Positions 11,845-24,400 of a stretch of DNA of 64,000 nucleotides are shown here, piece after piece. Source of the stretch: Zhengitettix transpicula. Its lineage: Eukaryota > Arthropoda > Insecta > Orthoptera > Tetrigidae. Each line of letters begins with the position of its first letter. The stretch's first letter is position 1. The notes beneath the pieces were generated by a model that was given only the letters and a program-made list of their open reading frames with translations, did not search any database and was not told where the DNA came from. The position numbers and the translations under genes are program-made. The DNA lies in contig CM073593.1 of NCBI GenBank assembly GCA_037074705.1, positions 61,421,501 through 61,485,500 on the forward strand. The letters are read 5' to 3'.

Positions 11845-11920
11845 GAATTTATTATAAAATCCATCTTACTCTAAAGAGCATAGAATTTATTATAAAATCC
11901 ATCTTACTCTAAAGAGCATA
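11845..11920. repeat. Exact 38-bp tandem duplication
   Basis: Two identical 38-bp units, 11845-11882 and 11883-11920, each beginning GAATTTATTATAAAATCC and ending GAGCATA. They have not diverged, so the event is recent. Confidence 0.85.
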
Positions 11921-12152
11921 GGAGTTTATCATTTACTCCTTAAGTATAAACTGTTCAAAATAAAATGAAATCGTGTAATATATTATTTTGTTTGCATCAC
12001 AAACCTTGCAGTTATTATATTTCATCAATAAATTTCTATGATTGAAAAACTTATCTCGAGGCTACTATTTTAATTGAGATGGCCACAGTCGGACAATATT
12101 TTACTTAAACTTAGATTACTAACATATACAATGTTTCCTCCACAATTTCGTG

Positions 12153-12173
12153 GAACTCTCCAATTGAGCTACG
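12153..12173 (-). mobile_element. tRNA-like A-box fragment (SINE remnant)
   Basis: On the minus strand CGTAGCTCAATTGGAGAG matches a tRNA D-arm/box A. No box B or acceptor stem follows at tRNA spacing, so it is not a functional tRNA gene. A similar fragment (CGTAGCTCAATTAGACA, minus) lies at about 38356-38375. Confidence 0.35.
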
Positions 12174-13949
12174 GAAACAGACTCTTAACTATTAAAATTA
12201 ATTCCTGTATTCGAGGGGAAGTATTATGTTTATACCATTTACAACCAATAGGTTCGGAGAATAAAGGGCGACGGATTATTGACTTATTTTCCACATCTTA
12301 TCTTCGTTATGAACTTCCTCATATTACCGATAAACATGTGTCTTGTTTCGTATTGCTCAACCGAATGACATGGCTGGGATATTGATAACTTTCGGGGTCA
12401 AGATCACGCAAACAAAATAATATTTTGGTGAAAGAGAAAAAATCAGTAGGTCTATGCAGGTTCATCAAATATATTATTTCATCTTTATATAAATATAATC
12501 AAGCAGTTCGAACTCTATTGGAATTGACAGTATTTTGTAGGTGGTTGAAGTTGAGCATATTTCCGTCTCAAGTTAAATGCTAAAATGGCAATAACTATAA
12601 AGGATTTCTGATGGCCCAAACACACTGATATATATATGAACATGCATCAAATGGTTATCTCTGTTTTCAATGGACATACAAATTACGAGTGCGTAATAAT
12701 TTGGAGAAACTAGTAGACATTATTTCCGTCCTTGAGTGTGTAATTGCGGATTGATCAAGTAACTTGTACGGTAATTGACAAGATTAAGTTTATAGGATTG
12801 TCAATTCAAGAATTACTAAGGTTTAGTATGGGAAGCAGAGAGGCGATACAGAGAAGAAGCCTCGAACATGCTTTATTCACACTAAAAAGATCCAAAGCAT
12901 TAAAAATATAATAACGAAATTAGACCTTCAAAAAAAATTAAGAGAAACATTAATAAAATCATATTTCCAGGGTGTCTTTCTTTTCGTTATCTTCCCAGCC
13001 GGAATATGCAGCAACCGCCCAGGATTTGTTCTTGAAGCAAGTAACAATTAATTAAAAACAAATTTTTATAGAATCAGGTACACGTCGGTTAAGATGCCGA
13101 AGTAGCCATTTTGATTTTAAACTTTTTATCGGTATTCTAGCTCATCGTGGACTACGTATATTAAACATAATTTTTACCCCAAGGGATTGTATTTTGAGGT
13201 TATTTTACATATAAAGAAAATTAAGTTACCGTAGTCGAGCAATTTCTTGCGCCGTGCAGTCAAAATATTACAAAAACAGTCGACACTTTTCACAAAACAA
13301 TATGACCTACAATACTTATAAAGATCTTCATTATCCGTCACTAGGAGTCTCAGAAAGTGCCTATACAAAACTTCTGTCTATAACAGCACAGGAGAAATAC
13401 CGAGTTTGTCATCTTACCGTACAATAATGCGTCCAATATAATTGAAATTCTATTTTTTTATGTAATCAACTTGAAAGGCATGAAACGGTACAAAATAAAA
13501 CGATGCTGAAACCAGATTAACACGGTGTGTCGAACCTTTCATTGGCTAAAAGAAATTTTGATTATTTAAATGCATGTAGTTCACGATTTAGATTCTACTT
13601 GATATGAAGCTGATTTAAAGTTGTGAGTATGCCGATCTCCATAATCAAACGTGACAGAGTGTGAGCCACACTCTATGAAACGGAAGCAATTTGGGCCACT
13701 TAATTTTTAAAGTACCATTTCCATTAGTATTTCACTAAATTACAAATATATGGACAAATAAAATAAGTTAAAATAACCGAAATATCAAAGTATGTTCTGC
13801 TATTACTTTATCAAGAAACATTTTCGTAAAGTAGTGAATGCACCACCGTGGAGTGTGGGGGTTCTGCATGCTCTAGGAGGGAGATCTTCCTTTTCAGAAT
13901 GGATGACGGTGCCGGGACTAATTGTTAATCGTGAGTGCGCAAAATTTGC

Positions 13950-13958
13950 TGACCTTGG
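13950..13958 (-). promoter_or_regulatory. Putative FTZ-F1/SF-1-type nuclear receptor site, lipocalin copy 2
   Basis: TGACCTTGG (CCAAGGTCA on the minus strand) lies in the same conserved context as in copy 1 (TTGCTGACCTTGGAGTGTC), about 96-104 bases upstream of the predicted start. Confidence 0.45.
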
Positions 13959-14020
13959 AGTGTCGTAGCACTTCCAGCGCTTTAAAACGAATAGGAGGAA
14001 CACAAAGCCGAATCCACTGC

Positions 14021-14056
14021 TATATAAGACGAGTCCGTAGACCCCGGTATGTCAGT
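14021..14056 (+). promoter_or_regulatory. Core promoter (TATA + TCAGT initiator), lipocalin copy 2
   Basis: TATATAA begins at 14021 and TCAGT is at 14052-14056, placing the start at A14054, again 33 bases after the TATA start and 10 bases before the ATG. Conservation of this geometry supports both promoters. Confidence 0.75.
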
Positions 14057-14063
14057 TTCTAAC

Positions 14064-17000
14064 ATGCAGCTCGTGTGGTTGTTCGTATTAATCGGCGCTG
14101 CAGTTACGCAGGCAGATGGAACGGGAAATTACGCCAAATCCTGCGCTCCTCCCATCGGAAAACACCCCTTCACCGCCGACAGGGTAAGACTATCACTCTC
14201 ATTCCCTAATGGTCGTAAGGACTTGGGAGAGTTTTTCTTTCAACGTTTCTTCGCGACGCATAAACGAGAGTAACTGAAGGGGTTTACTTAGTTATCAGTT
14301 CTCAAATGGACTGGAATATCTCATATAAGTGTACGATTTTACGTCCCAATTTATATTTCATTCAGATTCCATCAGAACCAATTGATTTGTGAATCTTGAA
14401 GGTCTCTATAAATACAATTTTAAATATTTCCCCCTTATTTTTATCTACATAACCATTCTCCGACAAATTATATAAACTAATGCTCCAGTTTTATCTCCAA
14501 TTAAATGCTTTGAATCTAATCCTCGACCAAGGTAGCAAAAAGGCTCCACCAGCAATATCTCTAATAAGTGTGTGATTTTACCTCCTATTGAGATTCTAAC
14601 AATTAAATTACTTGAAAATAATATTTTACTTTGAAAATAGATGAAGGGAAGTTGGTGAAAATCAGTCATTCCCCAACAAATGAATTGACAAAGGATAATA
14701 CGATTGCAATACCCATAATTGGTATTCGTGTGTTCAGATTTTAGAATCACACCTGAACGGGACAATGCAGGCATTGCAGACAGACAAGTTTATAAAATTG
14801 TAAAAATTAAAAGTCAGTACCTAAATGAAGAAAGAGGCTGAAAATACTACTTCTGCTGACGCATATCTTCCCAGCGGCAATTGCCCATTGGAAAATAAAG
14901 GACTGGCAACTGATGTTGGAGGGTAGCGTAGTGTCGACCGGTTCAACATTTTTGCAAGTTTTTCAGAGAAGGTCATTACATTATCTATCTATATATATAA
15001 CGCCACCAGAATTACAAAAACGTCTATGATCCATGCAACAATATATATTTATGGAAGCAATTTCTCCAAAATCTCTCCAGAGATTTGATTTGGAGGAGCT
15101 GCGATGAATAAACGTTTTAACCATCGAGACTAATCAACCATAAAATTTACTGGGTTACCGACTAACATGATACAATTCATTCTCAAAAGTTTCCTCACAT
15201 GCGTTAATAATTAAGTATTGTGAAACATAACGTCCACACGAATACTGTGTGTAATTATGTATGCAAAATATGGTAAAATGTAGGCCTAATCTGATTATCT
15301 CAGGAACTTAGTGAAATTCAATACAATGATGTTATAACATTATATTTGTGGTAATTTATGACTCCGATTATGATTGAAAAACAGGTACTTAACTCACATG
15401 TAACAAAAGACATGCATTTCAATCTTTTTAATTAATAATCTTCTATCTCAGAAGCTCTTAGTTAATTACAGGTTCTTTATTCTTTTTCTTAGTTTCAGGG
15501 AATATGGTACGTAATTACGAAACATGTCACACTTCCTAGAATATCTAGGGACTGGCAACTTGGTTGTGCAAGGATAAATTGTACTGTGACGAGGACAGCT
15601 AATGGTACAAAACTAGGAATAGTTGCTGACCTTAAAGAAAAGTCTGGAGATATCAATAAAATAGAGATAAGAGCAAAACAACTTTGGTCATGGGGAGGAA
15701 TGGACAGTGCTGCATCCCACATAGTTTGGAGATCAAATTCATCTTCATGGGGAGGTAAGCAACAAATGTCTACTATATAAAGGTAAATACTTTATGCCTC
15801 CATCATCTGCAGTTTGTTCAATTATATATAACTATAAAATAAATAATTTACATACATAACTCAGGAAAGCCTAGATATTTACTTGGAGAAGAAAACAAAT
15901 ATTATATTTGATAAAAAATAGATATATTGACAATTGAGATATGTGCTAATAGATATGCCAAGATACTAATATAAAAGATTAATTAGAGGAATCAGTAACT
16001 GGTGGAGTACTTTAAGGAAACAATTCTATGTTATTCAAATTCTATATGTTGAAGAATCTGAAGTGTTCAGATTAGATAAATAAGTAGAAAAATTCAGCAA
16101 AATAAATACCATGTTTATGCAATCCTTGTTGGAAATGTAGAGGGGAGTTGCATAAAAATCTGATATTGATACTTTTGCATAAAGTACCACAGATCAAGAA
16201 AAGAATCAAACTTGTACAGTGCACCATTGGAAAAAATTAAATGCTGTGTAATTTTGTAATGTCATTGAACCTTTACAACAGGTATCTAAGCACGACATTA
16301 TAAAGAACAGATGCAAAAATTATAAACTTGGATAATAAATTTGCTTGACTGAGAATAATATGCAAATAAAAAATTAAGTCTGAAACAAGCAGTCTGAAAA
16401 ACCATAAGAAATTGTTTTAGGGATGAATTTGTTGTGTGTAGGAAAAAGATCAGAATGTAGCAAATTGAATCAGAATTCTTAAATGGCAGTGTGACCCAAT
16501 AAGGTAAACATCATTTTGAAATAAATCATTAGAGATTATGAAGTGACAGGCACGGAAAATTTATATTTAAAAGACATCTCTGAAAAGTTGGTTGAAATAA
16601 GTTAAAACTATTCATAAGTATAAGTGATTGTTAAACCAGACAACAATTTTATTTTTTTTCCAATTGCATATTCTGAATTTATGTTGAAGAACATGAAGTT
16701 TTCTTAATTTCCACAGACATTTAAAAATAAGCATACTTCTACGTTTAAAACAATTCTTTTGCAGATGTCGGACAGCTCAGTGTCTTGAGTTCAGACTATG
16801 ACACTTATGCTATAACACAACTTTGTATAATCATATATGAAGAGCAAGAAGATGACTTCAAACGGTTTCAAGTCACAGAGATACTTTCAAGACAGCCCAC
16901 TATGGATGCAAGCAAACTAAAACTTCTTAAGTCAGTGGCATCAACATCTGATGCCAATGAAATGGAATTTGAGGACATTGATAACAGTGCCTGTGAATAA
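14064..17000 (+). CDS. Secreted lipocalin, copy 2 (three exons)
   Basis: Join 14064-14183, 15493-15754, 16765-17000. Exon lengths (120, 262, 236) and phases are identical to copy 1, giving 205 residues. The ATG at 14049 is upstream of the predicted start site, so 14064 is preferred. Signal peptide as in copy 1; GIWY replaces GTWY at 43-46; SDYDTYAI precedes Cys148. By eye it differs from copy 1 at 4 of 40 residues in exon 1, 25 of 88 in exon 2 and 10 of 77 in exon 3. Most change is therefore in the exon encoding the first half of the ligand-binding barrel. A fifth cysteine appears at residue 70 (Tyr in copy 1). The frame is intact and splice sites are canonical, so it appears functional. AATAAA at 17035. 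Confidence 0.92.
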
Positions 17001-17034
17001 TATGTACTAGCCACTATACTTTCAACAATAATTT

Positions 17035-17040
17035 AATAAA
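17035..17040 (+). terminator. Poly(A) signal AATAAA, lipocalin copy 2
   Basis: Canonical signal 35 bases after the TAA stop, at the right edge of the duplicated unit. Confidence 0.65.
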
Positions 17041-17060
17041 GAATTTATTACTCACTATGA

Positions 17061-19500
17061 AATTATTTTTTATATCTGCTATCTATATATAAAATATATC
17101 TATATAACACACACAATACATTGCCCTATACAGTATTATGTTGCTTACTCCATAAAATAAAGATGCAATAACATTTTTAATTCTTTTATATTAACCTTCA
17201 TGATAAATAATCAAATTTAGGACTTTATCAAGTGTACATTGGAGATGGAGTGTTACAAATAATTTGTATATATTGCCAAGTTCTTAAATTAATATCTGCT
17301 GAAATTTGATATATAAATAAATTTGTCTCAAAATTTATTTACATAATATAAACTTTTGGTAGATATTAATTGAATAACTGATGTATTTCTAAATTAAGTA
17401 TAAAACATTGTGCAGTTATATTTTTAACAATTGATTTATTAATCTTTTTCTTTCATGGCCAATTTATTTGTACTGAACTTAAAATGTCAGATAACTATAA
17501 TTATTAAACATTATAATTGTCTTTTTTTAAAAATATAATTTTATAATGCCCTGTCTACAATTGACAGATATGGTATTATTTATATTTAAGATACGGCATT
17601 GCTTCTATTTTGATTATTCTGAATTTGAATTAAAGATCTTTGCATTTACAAAAAATTGTTATAAAAAGAGTCTTCTATGTATGAATAAAAGTCAGCATTG
17701 TTTCAACAAGTAATATAATTCTAACAGGAAAGTACATGTAACAAGAAAATATAACTAAAGTTATGGAAAAATATCTACAAAAGCAGAGATTTATCATAGT
17801 TTACAATTATATGAAATAGAGAAACAATAAAAGAAAAGATTATTGATATATTTTCTTACAAACAACTATAGTGTCTGATATAAATACTATAAAATAATGG
17901 CTCCCCAGGGGTGTCTGATAGAATTTTGTTTTAATTAGCATAAATTAGATTCTTATAAACAAAGATATTTTACTATGAACACAAGGAAGGATTTATGTAA
18001 GCAATGGAATAGCGTGGATTTCTGCTGCCCGGGTCAGAGGCCAAATTCTTCGCTCACTCATTTAGGTATTTAAATCAAAATGTTCCAAATTTACAAAAAT
18101 TCTATAATTTTGTTGCTTCCAAATGAGCATCAATGAGATTTATAGAATTTCTCCTGACATAGATTGTGTATAATTTCAACCCATTTCGGCATGGGAGGGG
18201 AGCACCCTTAGGCAAAACAACTCAGACTGGAATCATATCGATGTTGTGGATGTCGCTGAGTTTATTTATGACAACCTACCCAAAAAAAGTGCCACCTGGT
18301 GTGGAGTTCCCCCACTGCCCCCACTACAACACTATATGTAAGTAAAATTGCAGGAAGAGTCAGTATAGGTAACAAGGTTATTCAATGCCATCCAAGCAGG
18401 TATCGTCAACACTGTTTGAAAATATGCTGAAAGAGGAGCAATATGGCCTGAAATTTATGGAGAATTATTGCATAACTGAATATTTGTAGATGTATTATAG
18501 GTGTATTCTCTGTAAATAGCAAAGTAAATTGAAAAATTAATACAGGAGCAGAATAGAATAAGTCAAGTGGCAGGCATCAAGATAAACTTGGAAAATAAAA
18601 TGTTATTGTCAACAAACCCACAGAGATATCTGCAATATCAGAGGAAGACATAGGATTACAAAAGATATATCAGTATGTATACTGGGACAGTTAATAAATA
18701 TAAAAAGATCTTCAATGCTGGATTTCATAATAATAAGCTCAGGATATTAAAAGCAAATGTAGCAGTGGAACTAAAGAGGGGAATATCTGAACTATGTGCA
18801 CTCCCACACAGAAACATGGACCATAAATTCTATCATTATAAACAATTAATATACCTATAATGTCTACTGTTTAATGTTACACTCTCTAGAACAACAGTCC
18901 GAGAAATGAATCCTATTCAGTGCAGTAATTTTGACAGCCTGCATTTGAACAGCAAATGTGATATTATAGCAACTTACAAGAATAAAATGTAAATAAGGGT
19001 GGCCGAAACCAGAGATGAAACAGACTTATAATACATTATATTGCTACTAATTCATGTTCAACTTATGGCTAACAGTATATAAAATTCTTGCAGACTGTAG
19101 CTCATGATATCAAAACTTTCTGAATGGTGAATTCAATGAATCATAAAAATATCTACACCCTGAGTAAGTCACAAGTTATATAATTCTCAAGTATCAACCT
19201 GGGTCAATGTTTGTGATAGCATTTCAACAATAAAATTGCCATTGTAGTCAGGATGACTCTCAATGTTACCACTAACAACTATTGGTTGAAACTCTAGAAT
19301 TATCTTTAGAACAAATTCACTGTGAATTCTGTGCTATATATCAAGTTATATATGTTCATATTTATAATATATTTATATAATAAGTAATTATGATATAATA
19401 TGGTATAATACACTATTACAGTGTAAACTTTAAATATGGTATATTTCATTTGACAAGTTATATGAACCAATGTTTAAAAGATACTATAAACAACATTTAC
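17061..19500. other. AT-rich intergenic stretch
   Basis: No gene is supported between lipocalin copy 2 and the convergently oriented AOAH gene. A less AT-rich patch near 18000-18350 holds no recognisable frame. Short reading frames such as 18675-18860 lack any family resemblance. Confidence 0.4.
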
Positions 19501-19512
19501 AAGCCTTATTAA

Positions 19513-19518
19513 TTTATT
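19513..19518 (-). terminator. Poly(A) signal for AOAH (minus strand)
   Basis: TTTATT on the plus strand is AATAAA on the minus strand, about 90 bases beyond the AOAH stop codon. Confidence 0.5.
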
Positions 19519-19609
19519 TTTGGTAATTCAATAACCTTCCTTTGCTATTATTCTACAAAACTTCAAAACTGGGCAAGAGGTTATAGAGCAAATAACTTTT
19601 GTTGTGTAT

Positions 19610-21449
19610 CTAATGGCCTCCTTGATTGCCAAATGCTTCTAATATTTTCTCATTATTTACATTTTCAGGACCAAATATTGTTGGAAATTTCTTAATGAGC
19701 ATATTCCACATGGCATTTGCAATTAAAGGTTGAGCAATCTGAAAAGAAACATACTTTATTATACCATGCAAAGAAAAACTGATAAATGCTACAAAGATTA
19801 AAATACCTTATTAAATTATTTTCGTCATATTAAGCATGCAAAGATAAATAATTATAACAGTTTTCTGATGTAAGCTGTCCTGACTGTCAAAAAATGAGAG
19901 AAGAGAATTAGACAAATGTTGCCACATTGTGAATAATGACTGACAAAAAAAACCTAATACTGCAACTATGTGACAATGTTGCATGAATTTGATGACACAA
20001 GGAAGAGCTTCAAGGTCAAATCAGTTCCCATTTGAAAAGAACTGTAATCAGTCACACTTAAAAAGTTTGTCTTCATTATTTGGTTAATGCAATTATTTAG
20101 CAATAATGTAATTTTTATTCAGTGTTAGGATAACAGTCATATATTAATAGAGAATTAAAGAAGTTGTGAAATACATTCAGCTAATCCTTTTCTGGGGAGT
20201 GTTTTTTTTGTAGAATTCAATAAATTTAAGGAAAAGTAATGCATTTATGAGATACAACACCTGATAAAGACATTGAATATCTGAAATGTTGGTAATGCAT
20301 TCAATTGGACAATATTCCAATGTTAAATATATACCAAATATATGACTACACTGATAATGAAAAAAAGAACGTGAAAAGTCAACAAAACTTAAATGAATGA
20401 CCTTTTCAATTAATTGAATTCACATAGTTTCTACTAATTGTAATTATCTGTGAATAATTTACATTGACTAGCCAGTATGAAATAAATGCAACAATTTCTG
20501 AAGGAGATAATAATAATTTTTCAAGAATAACTTAATCTAACACACTAAAATAAATAATTTTTTTTACAGTTATTTAATATTACCTGATTTGGATGAAAGC
20601 TGTCAACTGGTTCAATTAACTGCCATATTTCCTTCCCTTGTCTTACCCATTCATTAAAAACTTGATTCATTGGATTGTCAAGGTAATGTAATTCAAATGA
20701 ATTAAATTTTTCTTTTTTTGTTAAATCCTTCAAGACTTCTGACAATTCTATAGCTCTCTAGAAAATATAAAGACATTATTATAATATATTAGTCTGAAGT
20801 GTATCACATAGGTATTAATATAATTTCTATGCAATACATAGCTCTTCTCAAAATTCTGCAAATCCCTGTATGTAACTCATGGAGCATGATCACAATTAGA
20901 TAAACTAAACAAATTAAAATATTGGCATTAAATAATGTACTGTTTTCATAACAAGTAAGAGATATTCATATTGCTATGAATTATCTAATCATAAAATAAA
21001 AATTAAATTCATAAAAGTATTTACAGATTATTTTTATAAGTTGCACATTTCAAACTCCAACAAGGTGAAATCAATAAAATAATTCATTAATGATTAATAT
21101 TAGTTGGGAGATTGTTTTTTTTTAAAAATATTAAATTATAAAATAATGAACTTGATCATTGAATAAAGTAATATTCAAGTCAACAATTCCCACCTTATCC
21201 TTGCAGTTTTCCAAAACTCACTAAGGTTTCTTTGTGTGAATGGTATTCTAAACATTTTACACTTTTAGTAAACAGTTCCTTTCCAATAATTATTATAATA
21301 GTGCATGTGGAAACAGTTACCGTGCAATTTTCACAATAATGCCACTGTAAGTCTCTCATCACAAAAACAATAAATTAAATAGATATTTATATTACACTAA
21401 GTAAAAATAAAAAAATCAGTCATTGAAGTAAGTTAATTTTAATACAATT

Positions 21450-21497
<48 letters not shown>

Positions 21498-24400
21498 ATA
21501 TTAGGAGAATCCATTAAGGAATTGGAACTAATTTGGTGACAAAGTCACATTCAAACTTGGATAGTGAGGAAGGATAGAAATAAATAGGAGAAATAGGAGG
21601 ATTATGCTTTATGTGAATTCATATGCTCAGGTGAGGAATTCCTTCTCTCTGCTTTGAACATATGTTTTTCTATGTGCGTAATTATTCGCCTGAGCATATG
21701 AATTCACATAAAGTGTAATCCTCCAATTTCTCCTATTTATTTCTATCCTTCCTCACTATCCAAGTTTGAATGTGAGTTAACTAAACTTGGGTTAACTGAA
21801 ACCTGGGTTATCTGTAATTCCAAAACAAAACAAAAAAGGTGCTGTATGGAAAATTATTGAGTTTTTTAAATGAGTAATTCAAATGCTAACAGATATAATC
21901 CTAAAAATGTAATTTTAACCATAATAATAAAGAACATAAGTGTAGCCTATAAAATGTAAAAATTAATGATTTTGATACCTTTGTTGTAATCATCCTTAAT
22001 GTTTCATTTGAGGTCATCCACCCAGTGCAAGGTCCGATTTCCATACAAGTAAACCATTTGTAAACATCTCTATAGTATACATCACCTCTTAACTTTCCTG
22101 AAATTGTAGTAAATTTGGAATAACAACAAACAGAAAATATTTTTTTTGCGTAAATGATATTCATTGAATAAAACAGTTTCATTTATAAAAAATGTTGACA
22201 AAAGAATTTTTTCTATTGTTGATAGCTGAAGTAACATTTATTTAATTTATTTTCAACAGTACTGAAACAATGTGATTCAAATATCATTTTACATTTGCAG
22301 TTAAACATTGTAGAAAGGAATATGTCCCAAATAGTGATTATTATCAATGCAGTAACAAAATTTAATGCCATTAACCAGATAAAATAGTAGTTAAATATTC
22401 TCTATGAATGAATTCAATTACTATCGATCTAAAATACAAACAAAAAAAACTTCTGGCCAACTTTTATTAACCTAGTCCACAGTAAGTCAACACCATTCTG
22501 CCCTTAGCTTACAATAGATACAATGCAATCTTTTCTGCAATCCTTCCCACCTAAATTTGAATTTTCCCACTGTAAAAATAAAATATCTATTTCTGAATGT
22601 ATTTACAATCACCATAGAACAGCAAAATTAAACAAAAGTTAGTTTACAGTGGTTGCTCTTGTGGGAAAAGATAATACCAACTGTTATTCACAAACTCTAC
22701 TAAAAGCTATATTGGCAACTTAATTTAATTTGTGAAAATTGCCTTTCCAACATATATTATAACTAATTCACAAATGCTAAAATTTTTTTATAATATATAA
22801 TGGCCAAGGAGTCAGTTAAGAATTTATTATTAAATTTTTTCTTTTAAAGAAACTAATGTATTAGATACCTATATCCAAATAATTTAATAATAAATTCTAA
22901 CTAAACCCTTGTACATTATATATTAATAATTTTCAATCCTAGTTACAACAAAATTAAATGTTTTTATTCCTTTTTTTTCCACTATTGTATGACCATATCT
23001 GGAAGAGGATAGAAAAGAAATGGAGTGGAATGAGTAACTAGACAAATAAGCATTAAAAAATAAATGTCATTTATAATATTATAAATAACTAAATGACCTT
23101 GAGTCAGAAAATTGTTTATAAACAAAAAATTAATGTATACTGACATTTTGTCTTTGTTTTAGGGCATATTCAGATTTAGACTACAATTTAGAAATTAATA
23201 ACATAAGTATATAATTTTTTTTAATAATAATTATAAAATATTGTTGAAAACTTGATTACTAATATTATTAATTTATAAATTAAGATCTGAATCTGAAGAG
23301 ATCCTAAAACAAGAACAAAATGCCAGTATTTAATTTTTTGTTAATAAGCAATTTTATTTTACTCAAGGCCATTTGTTTATAAGCGTTAAATCCACTTAGA
23401 AATACCTAATGGATGAAGCCTGTTTGCCATTTGTGGATATATAAAACTTCCGTCAACTAATCCAATTAACACCACATGGCTTCCATTGGGAAGTGTTGTA
23501 TCCAATGCATTCAGAACTTGCAGCACATTGTAATGGAAATCTTTTGGCAGAGTCATATTTGGCACAGTATCTGCATGACTAATCAAATTATGAGTGTGAT
23601 TAACTGTGGCAACATAAAATATCATATATTAACAAAAATATTTACTTGTTGCAAACATCATTTCCAAATAGTCCATAGAGGACGACAGCAGGTTTGTCTG
23701 TTTCATTGTTCCGTGACAAACTCTTGATATACCGAACAGCATCAAAACTTGAATCACCATTTCGACAAAGATTTTGGTAATCTCTGTGATTGCATAGATT
23801 GCGAGACCTTAATCTTAAATATATTGAATCTGTTCTACCCTGTAAATAAAAGAAAATTTAAATTCTGTACAATTGTACAGAAAAGATCTTTTACTCTGCC
23901 AGGTTACATAATTTTCCATTGAATCACACATTCAAACCCTTGGAATATTAAAATAGATAATTATATTATTATCAATTGGTAGATTATTTTCTTAATGAGT
24001 TATATATATATCAGTGTAGCCTGCAATGATAATAAATAGTAAAATGTAGAAGACCTATTATAGTATGGGGTAGCTCCATTGAAAATCCTTTCTCTTTCCT
24101 GTCATTGCAGAATATACAGATGGGTCACAGGTAACTTGTTTCAGTGTTGAGATTTTGACTCTTACTAATAGCAAACTGACAATGATTTTTTAGGAAGAAA
24201 GGCAGTTAATGTTTAATTGATTCAATAGGTCAAACTACCTCAGGAAGAGAAGAAAGGCTTTCCCAGCAGATGCAAAGAGTTATTTGCAGAAAAGCATGTG
24301 AAACTGTTGGCTAACTTACTGGGAAAATGTGGAGTGGAGGATGGAGGTGCTGCTGGTAGAGATAAGAATATCATTATTGTAGAAGAAGATATTACTAGAT

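Larger units (their letters stand above)
11950..17060. repeat. Tandem segmental duplication, unit B
   Basis: Second unit of the lipocalin duplication, in the same orientation as unit A. Homology fades left of about 11950 and right of about 17060. The 10.6-11.9 kb spacer has no counterpart, so either the duplication left unique sequence between the units or later insertions lie there. Confidence 0.8.
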
